Assembly: GCA_000474255.1 (NCBI GenBank)
Contig: BATO01000039.1
Coordinates: forward strand, 1 to 53,047
Length of the DNA: 53,047 nucleotides
Origin: Aquipseudomonas alcaligenes MRY13-0052
GTDB lineage: Bacteria; Pseudomonadota; Gammaproteobacteria; Pseudomonadales; Pseudomonadaceae
Direction of reading: 5' to 3'
The notes below the pieces were generated by a model, which was not told the DNA's origin, did no database searches, and was given only the letters and a program-made list of their open reading frames with translations. Below are positions 23,086-31,697 of the stretch, in pieces (positions within the stretch are counted from its first letter, which is position 1; each line of letters starts with the position of its first letter). A program made the position numbers and the translations under genes.

Positions 23086-24858
23086 ATGCCGCTGCACCAC
23101 GCCCCCGTCACCGCCCTGCTCCTGGCCCTCGCCAGCCCCTTCGCCAGTGCCGAAGAACCTTTGCGCATGGAGGCCTTGCAACGCTGCGGCGACCTGCTGG
23201 AGCACGAGCGCCAGGACTGGTGCCTGCGGGTCAGCGGCCTGGGCGAGGCCACGCCCCGGCTGCTGCTGGACGGCAAGCCACTGCCCGCCGATAGCGTGAC
23301 CCGCAACAAGGGCGGCCTGAAACTGCGCCTGGACCACCGCGAGCACGAAAGCGGCCCGCTCTGGCTCGAGGACGGCGAGCGCACCAGCAACCCGGTGTGG
23401 CTGTCGCTGAACGGCAGCCATGTGCTGGCGGCCGGCCCCGCCGAAGTGGCGAAGAACATGGATGGGCTGACCACCTACGTCGACCTGGTCAGCCTGCTGA
23501 TCGAGGAAAGCCACGACGGCCGCAAGGAGGCCGAGCGCCTGGCCGGCAAGTACGGCGCCAAGGTGGTGGGCGCCATCCCGCCGCTGAACACCTACCAGCT
23601 GCGCCTGCCGGTGAAGGACCTCACCGAGCGCGACGCGCTGATCCTGCGCATCGGCAGCGAGACCAGCGTCGACGCGGTGGTGGTGGAGGAATCCGCTCCC
23701 GAGAAGGGCGAGGAAGCCGAAGCCGCGCGCCAGGAGCCGAGCAAACCCGGCAAGGACTCGGACGAGTGGGCCGCCAACCGCTTCATGGACGCGGTGAACT
23801 ACTACCAACGGCGCATCCCCGCACGCCAGGCGCCGGTGGACACACGCCCGCTGCGCATCGGCGTGATCGAGCGCAACGTCGACTTCGACGCCCCCGACTT
23901 CGCCGACTACCTCGGCGGCTGCAAGGGCGAACAACCGCGCACCTGCCTCTACGCCCGTGATGCGGCCAAGCCCGACAACCATGGCTCCACCGTCGCCGGC
24001 ATCCTCGCCGCGCGCTGGGACCAGGGCGGCAACACCGGCTTCCTGCGCGGGCTGGACAAGGCCAGCAACGGCTTCGAGGTGATAGTGGAGCGCAACTCCG
24101 ACGCCGGCATCACCGCCAACGTCGCCGCCTCGGTGAACCTGGTGGAGGACGGTGTGCGCGTCCTCAACTGGAGCTGGGGCATCCACCGCGTCGGCGCGAA
24201 GAACGTCAAGGGCGACGACGTGGACTCCCTGGTGCGCTCGGGCATCGCCATGAGCGGCTACGAAGAACTGCTGGAAGAGTTCTTCCTCTGGCTGCGCAAG
24301 GAACACCCGGACGTGCTGGTGATCAACTCCGCCGGCAACGGCGCCTCCTTCTCCGGCACCGACGAGTATCGCCTGCCCTCTTCCTTCATCACCGACCAGT
24401 TGCTGGTGGTGGGCGGGCACCAGCGCAGCGAGCGCGACGACGTGGGCATCGACGACCCGGCCTATGTGGTCAAGCGCGACTCCTCGAACATCGACATGCG
24501 CGTGGACATCACCGCCGCCGCCTGCGCCCGCGCTTCCACCCGGGGCGAGAACGAGACCGGCGAGGTGCATTGCGGCACCTCTTACGCCACGCCCATGGTC
24601 ACCGGCATCGTCGCCGCCATGCTCTCGATCAACCCGCGCCTGCAACCCGAGCAGGTGCGCATGCTGCTGCGCCGCAGCGCCATGACCATCGGCGGCGACT
24701 ACGACTTCGAACCCATGGACGCCGAGGACCTCACCGCGCCCATCCTGCCGTCGGAACGCAACTACCAGCTCAACGACAAGGACGTCGGCCGCTCGGCGCG
24801 ACTGGACATGCAAAAGGCCCTGGACCTGGCCGTGCAGAGCCGCGACCGGGTGCGCTGA
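23086..24858 (+). CDS. Exported S8-family subtilisin-like protein with Glu for catalytic Asp
   Basis: The product is 590 aa. The signal peptide is MPLHHAPVTALLLALASPFA-SA. Residues about 25-250 form an N-terminal region with an inhibitor-like alpha/beta part (about 130-205: LVSLLIEESHDGRKEAERLA). The S8 domain (about 255-535) shows RIGVIERNVDF, NHGSTVAGI (His299), INSAGNG (oxyanion Asn418) and GTSYATPMVTGIVAAML (Ser499). The first motif is normally V-I-D-T/S-G; here Glu262 takes the Asp place. Asp266 is near but four residues late. A short secreted protein follows. Whether it is active cannot be said. The ribosome site is weak (ACCTCTACCAAGGCC). Confidence 0.85.
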   Translation: MPLHHAPVTALLLALASPFASAEEPLRMEALQRCGDLLEHERQDWCLRVSGLGEATPRLLLDGKPLPADSVTRNKGGLKLRLDHREHESGPLWLEDGERTSNPVWLSLNGSHVLAAGPAEVAKNMDGLTTYVDLVSLLIEESHDGRKEAERLAGKYGAKVVGAIPPLNTYQLRLPVKDLTERDALILRIGSETSVDAVVVEESAPEKGEEAEAARQEPSKPGKDSDEWAANRFMDAVNYYQRRIPARQAPVDTRPLRIGVIERNVDFDAPDFADYLGGCKGEQPRTCLYARDAAKPDNHGSTVAGILAARWDQGGNTGFLRGLDKASNGFEVIVERNSDAGITANVAASVNLVEDGVRVLNWSWGIHRVGAKNVKGDDVDSLVRSGIAMSGYEELLEEFFLWLRKEHPDVLVINSAGNGASFSGTDEYRLPSSFITDQLLVVGGHQRSERDDVGIDDPAYVVKRDSSNIDMRVDITAAACARASTRGENETGEVHCGTSYATPMVTGIVAAMLSINPRLQPEQVRMLLRRSAMTIGGDYDFEPMDAEDLTAPILPSERNYQLNDKDVGRSARLDMQKALDLAVQSRDRVR

Positions 24859-24926
24859 CAGCCTGAACTTTTGTCCCGCGCGGGCGCTCAACCCTAAGGA
24901 GTGCGATTCACCCGAAGGAGAACACC

Positions 24927-25211
24927 ATGAACCGCTTACTGGCATTGAGCGCCACCCTTGCCCTGCTCGCCCCCCTGCCGGCCCTGGCCGTGTGCAGCGC
25001 CGAGGAGGCCACCGCCAAGCGCGAGCAACTGGCGGCCGAAGTGCACCAGGCCACCGAGAGCGACCCGCAGAAGGCCAAGCAGGTCAACGAAGAGCTCAAG
25101 CAGGACAAGCTCAAGACCGATGCCCGCGAGGGTGACGACGAGTGCAACGTCACCGAGCAGCGCAAGCAGGAAGTCGACAAGGCCGGCGACGAAAGCGATG
25201 CCAAGCAGTAG
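24927..25211 (+). CDS. Small periplasmic charged helical protein
   Basis: The product is 94 aa. The signal peptide is MNRLLALSATLALLAPLPAL-A, cut before V-C-S. The mature part is Lys/Glu/Gln/Asp-rich and helical, with two cysteines far apart (C-S-A-E-E and E-C-N-V) that could form a disulfide. AAGGAG lies 7 nt before the ATG. It follows the subtilase by 68 bp on the same strand. It might be a chaperone or inhibitor of it, but that is only position. The family is not recognised. Confidence 0.7.
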   Translation: MNRLLALSATLALLAPLPALAVCSAEEATAKREQLAAEVHQATESDPQKAKQVNEELKQDKLKTDAREGDDECNVTEQRKQEVDKAGDESDAKQ

Positions 25212-25229
25212 CAGGAGTGAGCGGGCGCC

Positions 25230-25958
25230 TCAGTAGTGCTCGTACTTCTTCTCGATGGCGCGGTATTCGCCGCTGTCGCGGATCATCTGCAACCCCTTGT
25301 TGAAACGGTCGCGCTGGTTGGCGTGGAGGAAGCCGACCTTGTAGGGGGTGGGCGGGAACAGGTCGTACCAGATGATCGGCTGGCTGATGTCCACCTGGCT
25401 GACCACCTCGCGGTTGAGGTAGTCGATGATGCGCTTGTCGCCGATCACCACCTCGATGCGACCTGAGTAGAGCAGGCGATTGCGGGTGATCTGCTGAGCT
25501 TCCTCGCGGTAACGCGGGTTTCCCTCCACCATGGCTTGGAACTCGTCGCCCAGCAGGTAGCGCGCCCGCTGGAAGGCACTGACCGAGTGCTTGCCCAGAT
25601 CGGCAATGCTTTCCAGGCGGAAACCGTTTCGGGCCAAGGCGATGGCGTAGTTGTGGTACTGGATATAGGGCTCGGAATAGAAGGCCGGCACACCGCTGTG
25701 CTCGCTGGTGGTGGCGATGCCATCCAGTTCGCCGCGCCCCAGCAGCAGGTGCAGGCGCTCCGCCGGCAGGTAGTGGTACTGCAAGGTGAAGCCCGCCGCC
25801 TTGGCGGCAGCGGTGATGATCTCCAACTCCAGGCCACGCTCCTCGCCCTCATAGACATAGGGCGGTTTCTGGGTACCGAAACCGAAACGCAACTCCTCCC
25901 CCAAGGCCAGCCAGGGAAGCCCGAGCAACAACACGCCACATAGCAGCCTTCTGCCCAT
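25230..25958 (-). CDS. Family 3 periplasmic solute-binding protein
   Basis: The product is 242 aa. Signal peptide MGRRLLCGVLLLGLPWLALG, cut before EELRFG. The SBP family 3 fold is clear: FGFGTQKPPYVYEGEERGLE, EIITAAAKAAGF, LGRGELDGIATTSEH, YSEPYI, and the C-terminal helix around FNKGLQMIRDSGEYRAIEKK. No ABC permease or ATPase gene is near, so it may serve a transporter encoded elsewhere or be an orphan sensor. A GGGGG run lies about 5 nt before ATG 25958, deciding this start over GTG/ATG choices upstream. Confidence 0.87.
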   Translation of the reverse strand: MGRRLLCGVLLLGLPWLALGEELRFGFGTQKPPYVYEGEERGLELEIITAAAKAAGFTLQYHYLPAERLHLLLGRGELDGIATTSEHSGVPAFYSEPYIQYHNYAIALARNGFRLESIADLGKHSVSAFQRARYLLGDEFQAMVEGNPRYREEAQQITRNRLLYSGRIEVVIGDKRIIDYLNREVVSQVDISQPIIWYDLFPPTPYKVGFLHANQRDRFNKGLQMIRDSGEYRAIEKKYEHY

Positions 25959-26040
25959 GCCACCCCCTTGCGTTACAGCTCGCAGCATAGCCGCTGACGG
26001 GGCGGTTGCGCAGGGGGATGGCAGCGTGGCGGATGGCCGG

Positions 26041-27096
26041 CTACTGGATTTCCTCCGGCGTCACCACCACCCAGTTGCGGTCGGCGGTGACCGGCAGGCC
26101 GAGCTTCGCCTGGGCCTCGGCGTTCTTCTTCTGCATGGCGGTGATCTGGTCCATGTACTTGGCCTTGCGGTTCACCCACACGCGCAGCCCGCCCTTTTCC
26201 ACGTCGGTGCCGTGGAAGAGCATGTAGCCATCGCTGTCCGGCGTGTCACCGCCCACCAGGATGGGCTTCTTCCATTCATCGATGTAGGTGAGGATGGCCG
26301 CCTGCTTGCCCGCCATCCAGGTGGCCGGGGTCCACAGGTAGGGGGTGATCTCCAGGTCGAGGTTGGCCTTCTCGTCGTACTTGCCTTCCTCGATCTGCTT
26401 GCGCGCGGTGGTCAGGGTGCCGGTCTTGCGGTCCTTGAGCAGCGTGGTGACGCCGATGACGTTCTCCGGCTTGACGTTGTAGCCGTACTTCGGATCGGCG
26501 GCGACCATGCGCACCAGTTCCTCCAGCGCAGCGGTCATGATGTACACCTCGATGCCGTTCTCCCGCAGCTTGTTCATCAGCTCCTGCTGGCCGGTGAACA
26601 GCTTGGGCGGGTTGATCTCGATGGTCTTGACCTCGTCGCCTTCGTAATAGGTGGCCGGCACCGGCTTGCCGGAGGCCAACAGCTCGTCGACGTAGCCCTT
26701 CAGCTCACGCAGGGTGAAGCCGGAGAACACCTGGGCCACCCAGGGGTAGCAGACCAGGTCGTCGAGTTCGCAGAGGCGGTAGTAGTAGCTGTTGAGGCTT
26801 TCCTTGTGGCCCTTCACGTCCTTGAAGGGAATCAGCTTGAGCGAGGGGTCGAGCTTCTCGCGGGTCAGCACGCCCTTGGCTTCGAGGAAGGGCAGCAGGG
26901 ACTCCTCCAGGTCGTAGCGGTAGCTGGTGTTGTCCATGTCGAACACCGCGTAGGCGCCCTTGTTGGCGTTGGCCGCGATCAGCGCGTCGAGCTGCTTGGC
27001 GGCGGGCGCCGGCCAGTGCTTGAGTTCGGTGGCGAGGGTGGTGCCGGCCAGCCCCATGCACAGCGCGGCGGCGAGAAGGGTACGGGTGAGCTTCAT
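26041..27096 (-). CDS. pchP: Phosphorylcholine phosphatase, HAD superfamily
   Basis: The product is 351 aa. It splits phosphorylcholine into choline and phosphate in the periplasm. Signal peptide about 22 residues (MKLTRTLLAAALCMGLAGTT-LA). HAD motifs fit P. aeruginosa PchP exactly once 22 is subtracted: motif I DMDNT (53-57), motif II TAA (188-190; Ser-Ala-Ala in the enzyme I remember), motif III Lys264 and GDTPDSD (283-289). In P. aeruginosa it acts after hemolytic phospholipase C and is choline-induced. None of the betaine/choline regulators or transporters is next to it here. Confidence 0.93.
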   Translation of the reverse strand: MKLTRTLLAAALCMGLAGTTLATELKHWPAPAAKQLDALIAANANKGAYAVFDMDNTSYRYDLEESLLPFLEAKGVLTREKLDPSLKLIPFKDVKGHKESLNSYYYRLCELDDLVCYPWVAQVFSGFTLRELKGYVDELLASGKPVPATYYEGDEVKTIEINPPKLFTGQQELMNKLRENGIEVYIMTAALEELVRMVAADPKYGYNVKPENVIGVTTLLKDRKTGTLTTARKQIEEGKYDEKANLDLEITPYLWTPATWMAGKQAAILTYIDEWKKPILVGGDTPDSDGYMLFHGTDVEKGGLRVWVNRKAKYMDQITAMQKKNAEAQAKLGLPVTADRNWVVVTPEEIQ

Positions 27097-27234
27097 CGGT
27101 TCTTGGTTCCCTGCGGTGGATGAGCGGGTGGGGAGCAGCCTCGCTCCAGCTCATCGACCCTAGCAAAGCCTGGCAAGCCTGCACGGGCCAATCCCGACCT
27201 TGACCGTCCTCGCAGCGGCGGCCTAGTGGGCGCC

Positions 27235-27729
27235 TCAGTGTCCCAGTAGCCACCAGCCGAGCACGCCCAGGTGCAGGGCGACGATCAGCCAGAACTTCAC
27301 CTGGTAGGACAGCTTGCGGTTCTTGTGGCGGATCAGCCGCTGCGCCAGCAGGCCGCCCGGCCAGCCACCGAGCAGCTCGTACAGGTGCAGCCGCGACTCC
27401 GGTGTGCGCTGGGCACCGGCCACGGCGAAGCGCTTGTCACGCCAGTAGGCGATGAAGCAGACCAGGCTCATCGCCAGGTAGACCAGCGCCAGCAGTTGCC
27501 AGAGGCTGAGGCCGTAGGGGATGAACGCCGGGGCGGCGTCCAGGAGGGAATGCAGGGAGGGCAGGCCGTCCACCAAGCCGCCCGAGCGGAAGGGTTCGAG
27601 GGTTCCGCAACCGCGGTCGGTGAATTCCACCCCGCCGTCGGCCCGGGTGCAGCGGTACACCTGGGCCTCGGCTGTGGCCAGCCACGGCAACAACGCCACC
27701 GGCAGGCCACGCGCTAACGGACGGATCAC
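27235..27729 (-). CDS. DUF4124-DUF1294 fusion membrane protein
   Basis: The product is 164 aa. A signal-like hydrophobic start and AQVYRCTRADGGVEFTDRGC (DUF4124, periplasmic; residues about 22-41) are followed by DUF1294 (about 70-160) with membrane helices SLWQLLALVYLAMSLVCFIA and VKFWLIVALHLGVLGWWLLG. The typical DUF1294 motif is seen: YWRDKRFAVAGAQRTPESRL, LLGGWPGGLLAQRLIRHKNR. GTG 27729 overlaps the helicase TGA by 4 nt, so it is translationally coupled. A start inside (GTG 27699) would shorten the signal. The function is unknown. Confidence 0.85.
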   Translation of the reverse strand: MIRPLARGLPVALLPWLATAEAQVYRCTRADGGVEFTDRGCGTLEPFRSGGLVDGLPSLHSLLDAAPAFIPYGLSLWQLLALVYLAMSLVCFIAYWRDKRFAVAGAQRTPESRLHLYELLGGWPGGLLAQRLIRHKNRKLSYQVKFWLIVALHLGVLGWWLLGH

Positions 27730-29060
27730 TCGGCCGCGGGCTTCTTGCGCTTCAGCGGCGCCAGGCCGTCGGCGCTGACCACCTTGGACTCGTCGCGGCG
27801 CGGGCCGGACGGCTTGCGCTTGGCGGCCGGCTTGGCCGAGGCCTTCTTGTCGCCGGCTTTCTTGTCGGTCTTTTTCTTCTTCACGCCGGCCGCCTTGCCG
27901 GAGGCCTTGACCTTCTTCGGGCCGCTGTAGCTGCCCTTGAGCTCCTTGATCACACGGCGCTCGAAGCTCTGCTTGAGGTAGCGCTCGACGCTGGACATCA
28001 GGTTCCAGTCGTTGTGGCAGATCAGCGAAATGGCGGTGCCTTCGCCACCGGCACGGCCGGTACGGCCGACACGGTGCACGTACTCGTCACCGGAGCGCGG
28101 CATGTCGAAGTTGATCACCAGGTCCATGCCCTGGATGTCCAGGCCACGGGCTGCCACGTCGGTGGCCACCAGCACCTTGGTGCCGCCCTCGCGCACTCGG
28201 TCGATGGCCATCTTGCGGTCCTTCTGGTCCTTGTCGCCATGGAGCACGAAGGCCTTGTAACCGGCCGCCACCAGGTGGCCGTAGAAACGGTCGGCCTGGG
28301 CACGGGTGTTGGTGAAGACGATGGCCTTCTGGTAGTCCTCGTTGGCCAGCAGCCAGCGCGCGATGGCCTCTTTGTGGGCGATGTCGTCGGCCGTGATGAT
28401 CTGCTGGCGGGTCGACTCGTTGAGCTGCTCGACGCCGTTCAGGCGCAGGTGCAGCGGGTCGTTCAGCACCTTGGCCGAGACGTCGCGCAGCGCAGCGCCA
28501 CCGGTGGTGGCGGAGAACAGCAGGGTCTGCTTGCGGTTGGCGCACTCGGCGGTGATGCGCTGCATGTCCTCGGCGAAGCCCATGTCGAGCATGCGGTCGG
28601 CTTCGTCCAGCACCAGCACTTCGACTTCCTTGAGGTCGACGGTGCCGGCATTGAGGTGCTCGATCAGGCGGCCCGGGGTGCTCACCAGCACGTCGGGCAG
28701 CTTGCGCATCATGGCGGCCTGCACCTTGAAGTCCTCACCGCCGGTGACGATGCCGGACTTGATGAAGGTGAACTGGGAGAAACGCTCCACTTCCTTCAGG
28801 GTCTGCTGGGCCAGCTCGCGGGTCGGCAGCAGGATCAGCGAACGGATGCGCTCGCGCGGCTTGGCCTCGCCGATCAGGCGATTGAGCAGCGGCAGCACGA
28901 AGGCGGCGGTCTTGCCGCTGCCGGTCTGCGCGGTCACGCGCAGGTCGCGCCCTTCCAGCGCCGGGGGAATGGCCGCCTGCTGCACGGGCGTCGGTTCGGC
29001 AAATTTCAGCTCGGCCACGGCCTTGAGCAGACGTTCGTGCAGGGCGAATTGGGAGAACAC
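27726..29060 (-). CDS. DEAD-box ATP-dependent RNA helicase
   Basis: The product is 444 aa. All DEAD-box motifs are present: Q motif F-x-E-P-T-P-V-Q, AQTGSGKTAAF, PTRELAQQ, TPGRL, VLDEADRMLDMGF, SAT, VATDVAARGLDI and HRVGRTGRAG. The last 70 or so residues are a Lys/Ala-rich basic tail (VKKKKTDKKAGDKKASAKPA) for RNA contact, like RhlE/SrmB-type helicases in ribosome assembly and RNA turnover. GAGG lies 8 nt before GTG 29060, which is preferred to an upstream start at 29099. It overlaps the DUF1294 gene by 4 nt. Confidence 0.95.
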   Translation of the reverse strand: MFSQFALHERLLKAVAELKFAEPTPVQQAAIPPALEGRDLRVTAQTGSGKTAAFVLPLLNRLIGEAKPRERIRSLILLPTRELAQQTLKEVERFSQFTFIKSGIVTGGEDFKVQAAMMRKLPDVLVSTPGRLIEHLNAGTVDLKEVEVLVLDEADRMLDMGFAEDMQRITAECANRKQTLLFSATTGGAALRDVSAKVLNDPLHLRLNGVEQLNESTRQQIITADDIAHKEAIARWLLANEDYQKAIVFTNTRAQADRFYGHLVAAGYKAFVLHGDKDQKDRKMAIDRVREGGTKVLVATDVAARGLDIQGMDLVINFDMPRSGDEYVHRVGRTGRAGGEGTAISLICHNDWNLMSSVERYLKQSFERRVIKELKGSYSGPKKVKASGKAAGVKKKKTDKKAGDKKASAKPAAKRKPSGPRRDESKVVSADGLAPLKRKKPAAE

Positions 29061-29261
29061 GGGTGCTACCTCGATCGAAAGCTTGAAAAACAGCTGCATA
29101 GGTTACCGGTTGTCGCGCCCGAACACCCGAATTCTGTGCGCCCCACGCTGATTTCCCGACGTTGCGGCGATTGCTGAACCCACAGGGCCGTGCTCCACTC
29201 CAACAGCTTCAGTCCCCGACGGATTTCACCGCCGGCCACAGCCCACCCGTCGGAGCCCTGC

Positions 29262-29807
29262 ATGAGCGCATCGCTGATCTACTACGTCGCCGCCACCCTG
29301 GACGGCTACATCGCCCGCCCCGACGGCAGCGTCGACTGGCTGCAGCCGCTGGAGCAATCCGGCGATGACCACGGCTACGGCGCCTTCTACGACAGCATCG
29401 ATGGCCTGCTGATGGGTCGCGGCACCTACGAAACCGTGCTGGCCATGGGCGGCGCCTGGCCCTACCCGGGCAAGCCCTGTACCGTGCTCACCCGCGCGGA
29501 GCTCGAACCCGCAGCGTCCCAGGTCCGCATCGCCCATAGCACCCCGGCCGAAGCCCTGGCGGAGCTGGCCGAGGCCGGCTGCAAACGCGTCTGGCTGGTG
29601 GGCGGTGGCTCCCTGGCCGGTACCTGCTACGCGGCCGGGCTGATCGACGAGTTGATCGTCAGCGTCGTCCCGCACCTGCTCGGCGCCGGCATCCAGATGT
29701 TCGCCACCGGGCTGGAGCGACGCCTGCAACTCCACGAACAACGCAGCTTCGCCACCGGCGTGGTGCAGCTGCACTACAAACTGCTGCCGGAAGCCCCCAA
29801 TCCATGA
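29262..29807 (+). CDS. Dihydrofolate-reductase/RibD-fold protein
   Basis: The product is 181 aa. The RibD C-terminal fold begins LIYYVAATLDGYIARPDGSV; DGLLMGRGTYETVLAMGGAW and VWLVGGGSLAGTCYAAGLID are the NADPH-binding motifs, and ELIVSVVPHLLGAGIQMF closes the fold. Such YyaP/YwjB-like proteins are stand-alone reductases of unknown substrate. CGGAG lies about 5 nt before the ATG. It overlaps the NUDIX gene by 4 nt, so the two form an operon. Confidence 0.9.
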   Translation: MSASLIYYVAATLDGYIARPDGSVDWLQPLEQSGDDHGYGAFYDSIDGLLMGRGTYETVLAMGGAWPYPGKPCTVLTRAELEPAASQVRIAHSTPAEALAELAEAGCKRVWLVGGGSLAGTCYAAGLIDELIVSVVPHLLGAGIQMFATGLERRLQLHEQRSFATGVVQLHYKLLPEAPNP

Positions 29808-30220
29808 CCACCCTGATCCTCTCCGCCGCCTGCCTGCTCGACGCCGACCAGCGCCTGCTGCTGGTACGCAAACGCGGCACGCGCGCCTTCATGCTGCCCG
29901 GCGGCAAGCGCGAACCCGGCGAAACCGCCCTCGCCGCCCTGCAGCGGGAGCTGCTCGAAGAACTCGACCTGGAGATGGACGCCAGCGCGCTGCAGCCCCT
30001 CGGCCGCTTCCGCGCGCCCGCGGCCAACGAACCCGATACCTGGGTGGATGCAGAAATCTTCATCGGTCGCCTGTCGCAGCCGGTGGCCGCGGCAGCCGAA
30101 CTGGAAGAACTGGCCTGGCTGGCCCCGGGCGCCACCCCGCCCGCCGACCTCGCCCCGCTGCTGCGCGACCAGGTGCTGGCCGCGCTGGCCGATCACCCGG
30201 GCGCTACGGCCCTCAGTTGA
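29804..30220 (+). CDS. NUDIX hydrolase
   Basis: The product is 138 aa. NUDIX box GGKREPGETALAALQRELLE-E-L (about 31-53) has all key residues (G-x5-E-x7-R-E-x2-E-E). The family hydrolyses a nucleoside diphosphate linked to another group, often as house-cleaning. ATGA overlap with the reductase upstream. Its 3' end overlaps the convergent rarD by 8 bp. Confidence 0.93.
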   Translation: MTTLILSAACLLDADQRLLLVRKRGTRAFMLPGGKREPGETALAALQRELLEELDLEMDASALQPLGRFRAPAANEPDTWVDAEIFIGRLSQPVAAAAELEELAWLAPGATPPADLAPLLRDQVLAALADHPGATALS

Positions 30221-31127
30221 GGGCGCGAGCAGCCCGTTCCTGGCGCGCCTGCTTGCGCAGCAGCTGTGCGCTGTCCCAGCCGATCAGCAGCACCGCCAGC
30301 CAGATCGGCAGGTAGGTCCAGAACTGCGCCGGGTCGAAGGCCTCGCCCAGGAACGCCACCGCCACCGCGAACAGCAGCACCGGTTCCACATAGCTGAGGA
30401 TGCCGAACAACCCCAGCGGCAGCAGCCGGCTGGAGGCCATCATCGCGGCGAAGGCTAGGGTGCCGAGCAGGCCCAGGCCGGGAATCAGCCACCACAGCTG
30501 CGGTGCCTGGACGAAAGCCCCCTCCGGGCCATGGGCGATGATCAGCCAGGCCGCCAGCGGCGCCAGCACCGCCATCTCCAGGATGAAACCGGACAGCGCG
30601 TCCAGGCGCATCCAGCGGCGCATCATGAAATATGGCGGGTAGCCCAGCGCGGTGACCAGGGTCAGCCAGGAGAAGGCGCGGGTCATCCACAGCTCGTGGA
30701 GCACGCCGGCCACGGCACAGAGCACCGCCAGCAGTTGCAGCGGGCGCAGGCGCTCGTTATAGAAAAGGCGCCCGCAGAGCACCATCACCAGGGGCAGCAG
30801 GAAGTAGCCGAGGGACACCTCCAGCATCCGCCCCTGCAACGGCGCCCAGAGGAACAGGCCCCACTGCAACCCGATCAACAGCGCGGCCAATGGCAAGGCC
30901 GCCAGCAGCAACGGCTCCCGGCGCAGGCGCACGAGCACATCACGCAATACCGCCCATTGCCTCATCAACGCCACCAGCAACAACACCGCCGGAATCGACC
31001 AAAGCACCCGCTGGGCGAAGATCTGCACGCCATCCAGCGGCGCCAGCTCACGCACGTAGCCAGGCATCAGGGCGAACAGCACCGACGCGGTAAGGGACAG
31101 CGCGACACCGCGCCCGGACAGCCTCAT
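30213..31127 (-). CDS. rarD: RarD/EamA-family inner-membrane transporter
   Basis: The product is 304 aa with ten membrane helices. It begins MRLSGRGVALSLTASVLFAL; QIFAQRVLWSIPAVLLLVAL, LQWGLFLWAPLQGRMLEVSL and YFLLPLVMVLCGRLFYNERL are typical of RarD, as is the LLPLGLFGILSYVEPVLLF region near the end. The substrate of RarD is not established. The start at 31127 has a weak ribosome site. A NUDIX gene converges and overlaps by 8 bp. Confidence 0.9.
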   Translation of the reverse strand: MRLSGRGVALSLTASVLFALMPGYVRELAPLDGVQIFAQRVLWSIPAVLLLVALMRQWAVLRDVLVRLRREPLLLAALPLAALLIGLQWGLFLWAPLQGRMLEVSLGYFLLPLVMVLCGRLFYNERLRPLQLLAVLCAVAGVLHELWMTRAFSWLTLVTALGYPPYFMMRRWMRLDALSGFILEMAVLAPLAAWLIIAHGPEGAFVQAPQLWWLIPGLGLLGTLAFAAMMASSRLLPLGLFGILSYVEPVLLFAVAVAFLGEAFDPAQFWTYLPIWLAVLLIGWDSAQLLRKQARQERAARALN

Positions 31128-31631
31128 GGCCGCACCGCAACGGGTGGAGAAATGAACGAAGACATGGCAGGCCTCTGATTGCAGCCGGCGAAAATACCCG
31201 CTCGCCGCCACCAGGGAAAGCTTACCCACCCGCCGGCGGGCCCGCTGGGACCAACCCGGCATCGGCAGGCCTGAAAGCGGCACCTTCCTACCAGGAGCCC
31301 TTCCGACGAGAGCCCGTAAGGCACGCCAAGACCAGTGCGCACTCCAATCCACAGCCAAACGAAAGCCCGTAGGATGGGTAGAGCTCCGCGAAACCCATGC
31401 TGCCAGGTCCGCCCCAACTCCTGACCGGAAAAGAGCGGTGGGCTGAAGCCCACCCCCCCTACACCCGCCCAGCCCCCCGTGGATGAGTCGGGCGGCGTTC
31501 CGCGAGCGCAGCGAAACCCATACTGCCAAACCCGAGCCCACGCTGAAGCTCAGCCTGCAAAAGCATCGCGAATGAATTCGCTCCTACAGCCTCGCGAGCA
31601 GAGCTCGCTCCTACGGGAAGCGAGCGCCCAT
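31128..31631. other. Repeat-rich intergenic region, no gene seen
   Basis: About 500 bp between rarD and the azoR terminator. It holds GTAGGATGGGTAGAGCTCC then GCGAAACCCATGCTGCC (31369-31404), a related TTCCGCGAGCGCAGCGAAAC then CCATACTGCC (about 31499-31528), and REP-like units at 31564 and 31590. No open frame with a ribosome site or family resemblance was found. Confidence 0.6.
31564..31617 (+). repeat. REP-like repeat, family A copy 3, tandem
   Basis: CATCGCGAATGAATTCGCTC then CTACAG (31564-31589), followed at once by a related unit CTCGCGAGCAGAGCTCGCTC then CTACGG (31591-31616). The second keeps the outer sequence but changes the palindrome core, so this looks like two neighbouring REP types. 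Confidence 0.7.
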
Positions 31632-31657
31632 AAAAAAGCCCGGCCATGGGGCCGGGC
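31632..31657 (-). terminator. Intrinsic terminator of azoR
   Basis: Stem GCCCGGCC / GGCCGGGC (31638-31645 / 31650-31657), loop ATGG, and a six-U tail on the minus strand. Confidence 0.92.
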
Positions 31658-31697
31658 AAGGGATGAGCACAAAGGAGTGGAGCGAAGCGGTGTGGCG

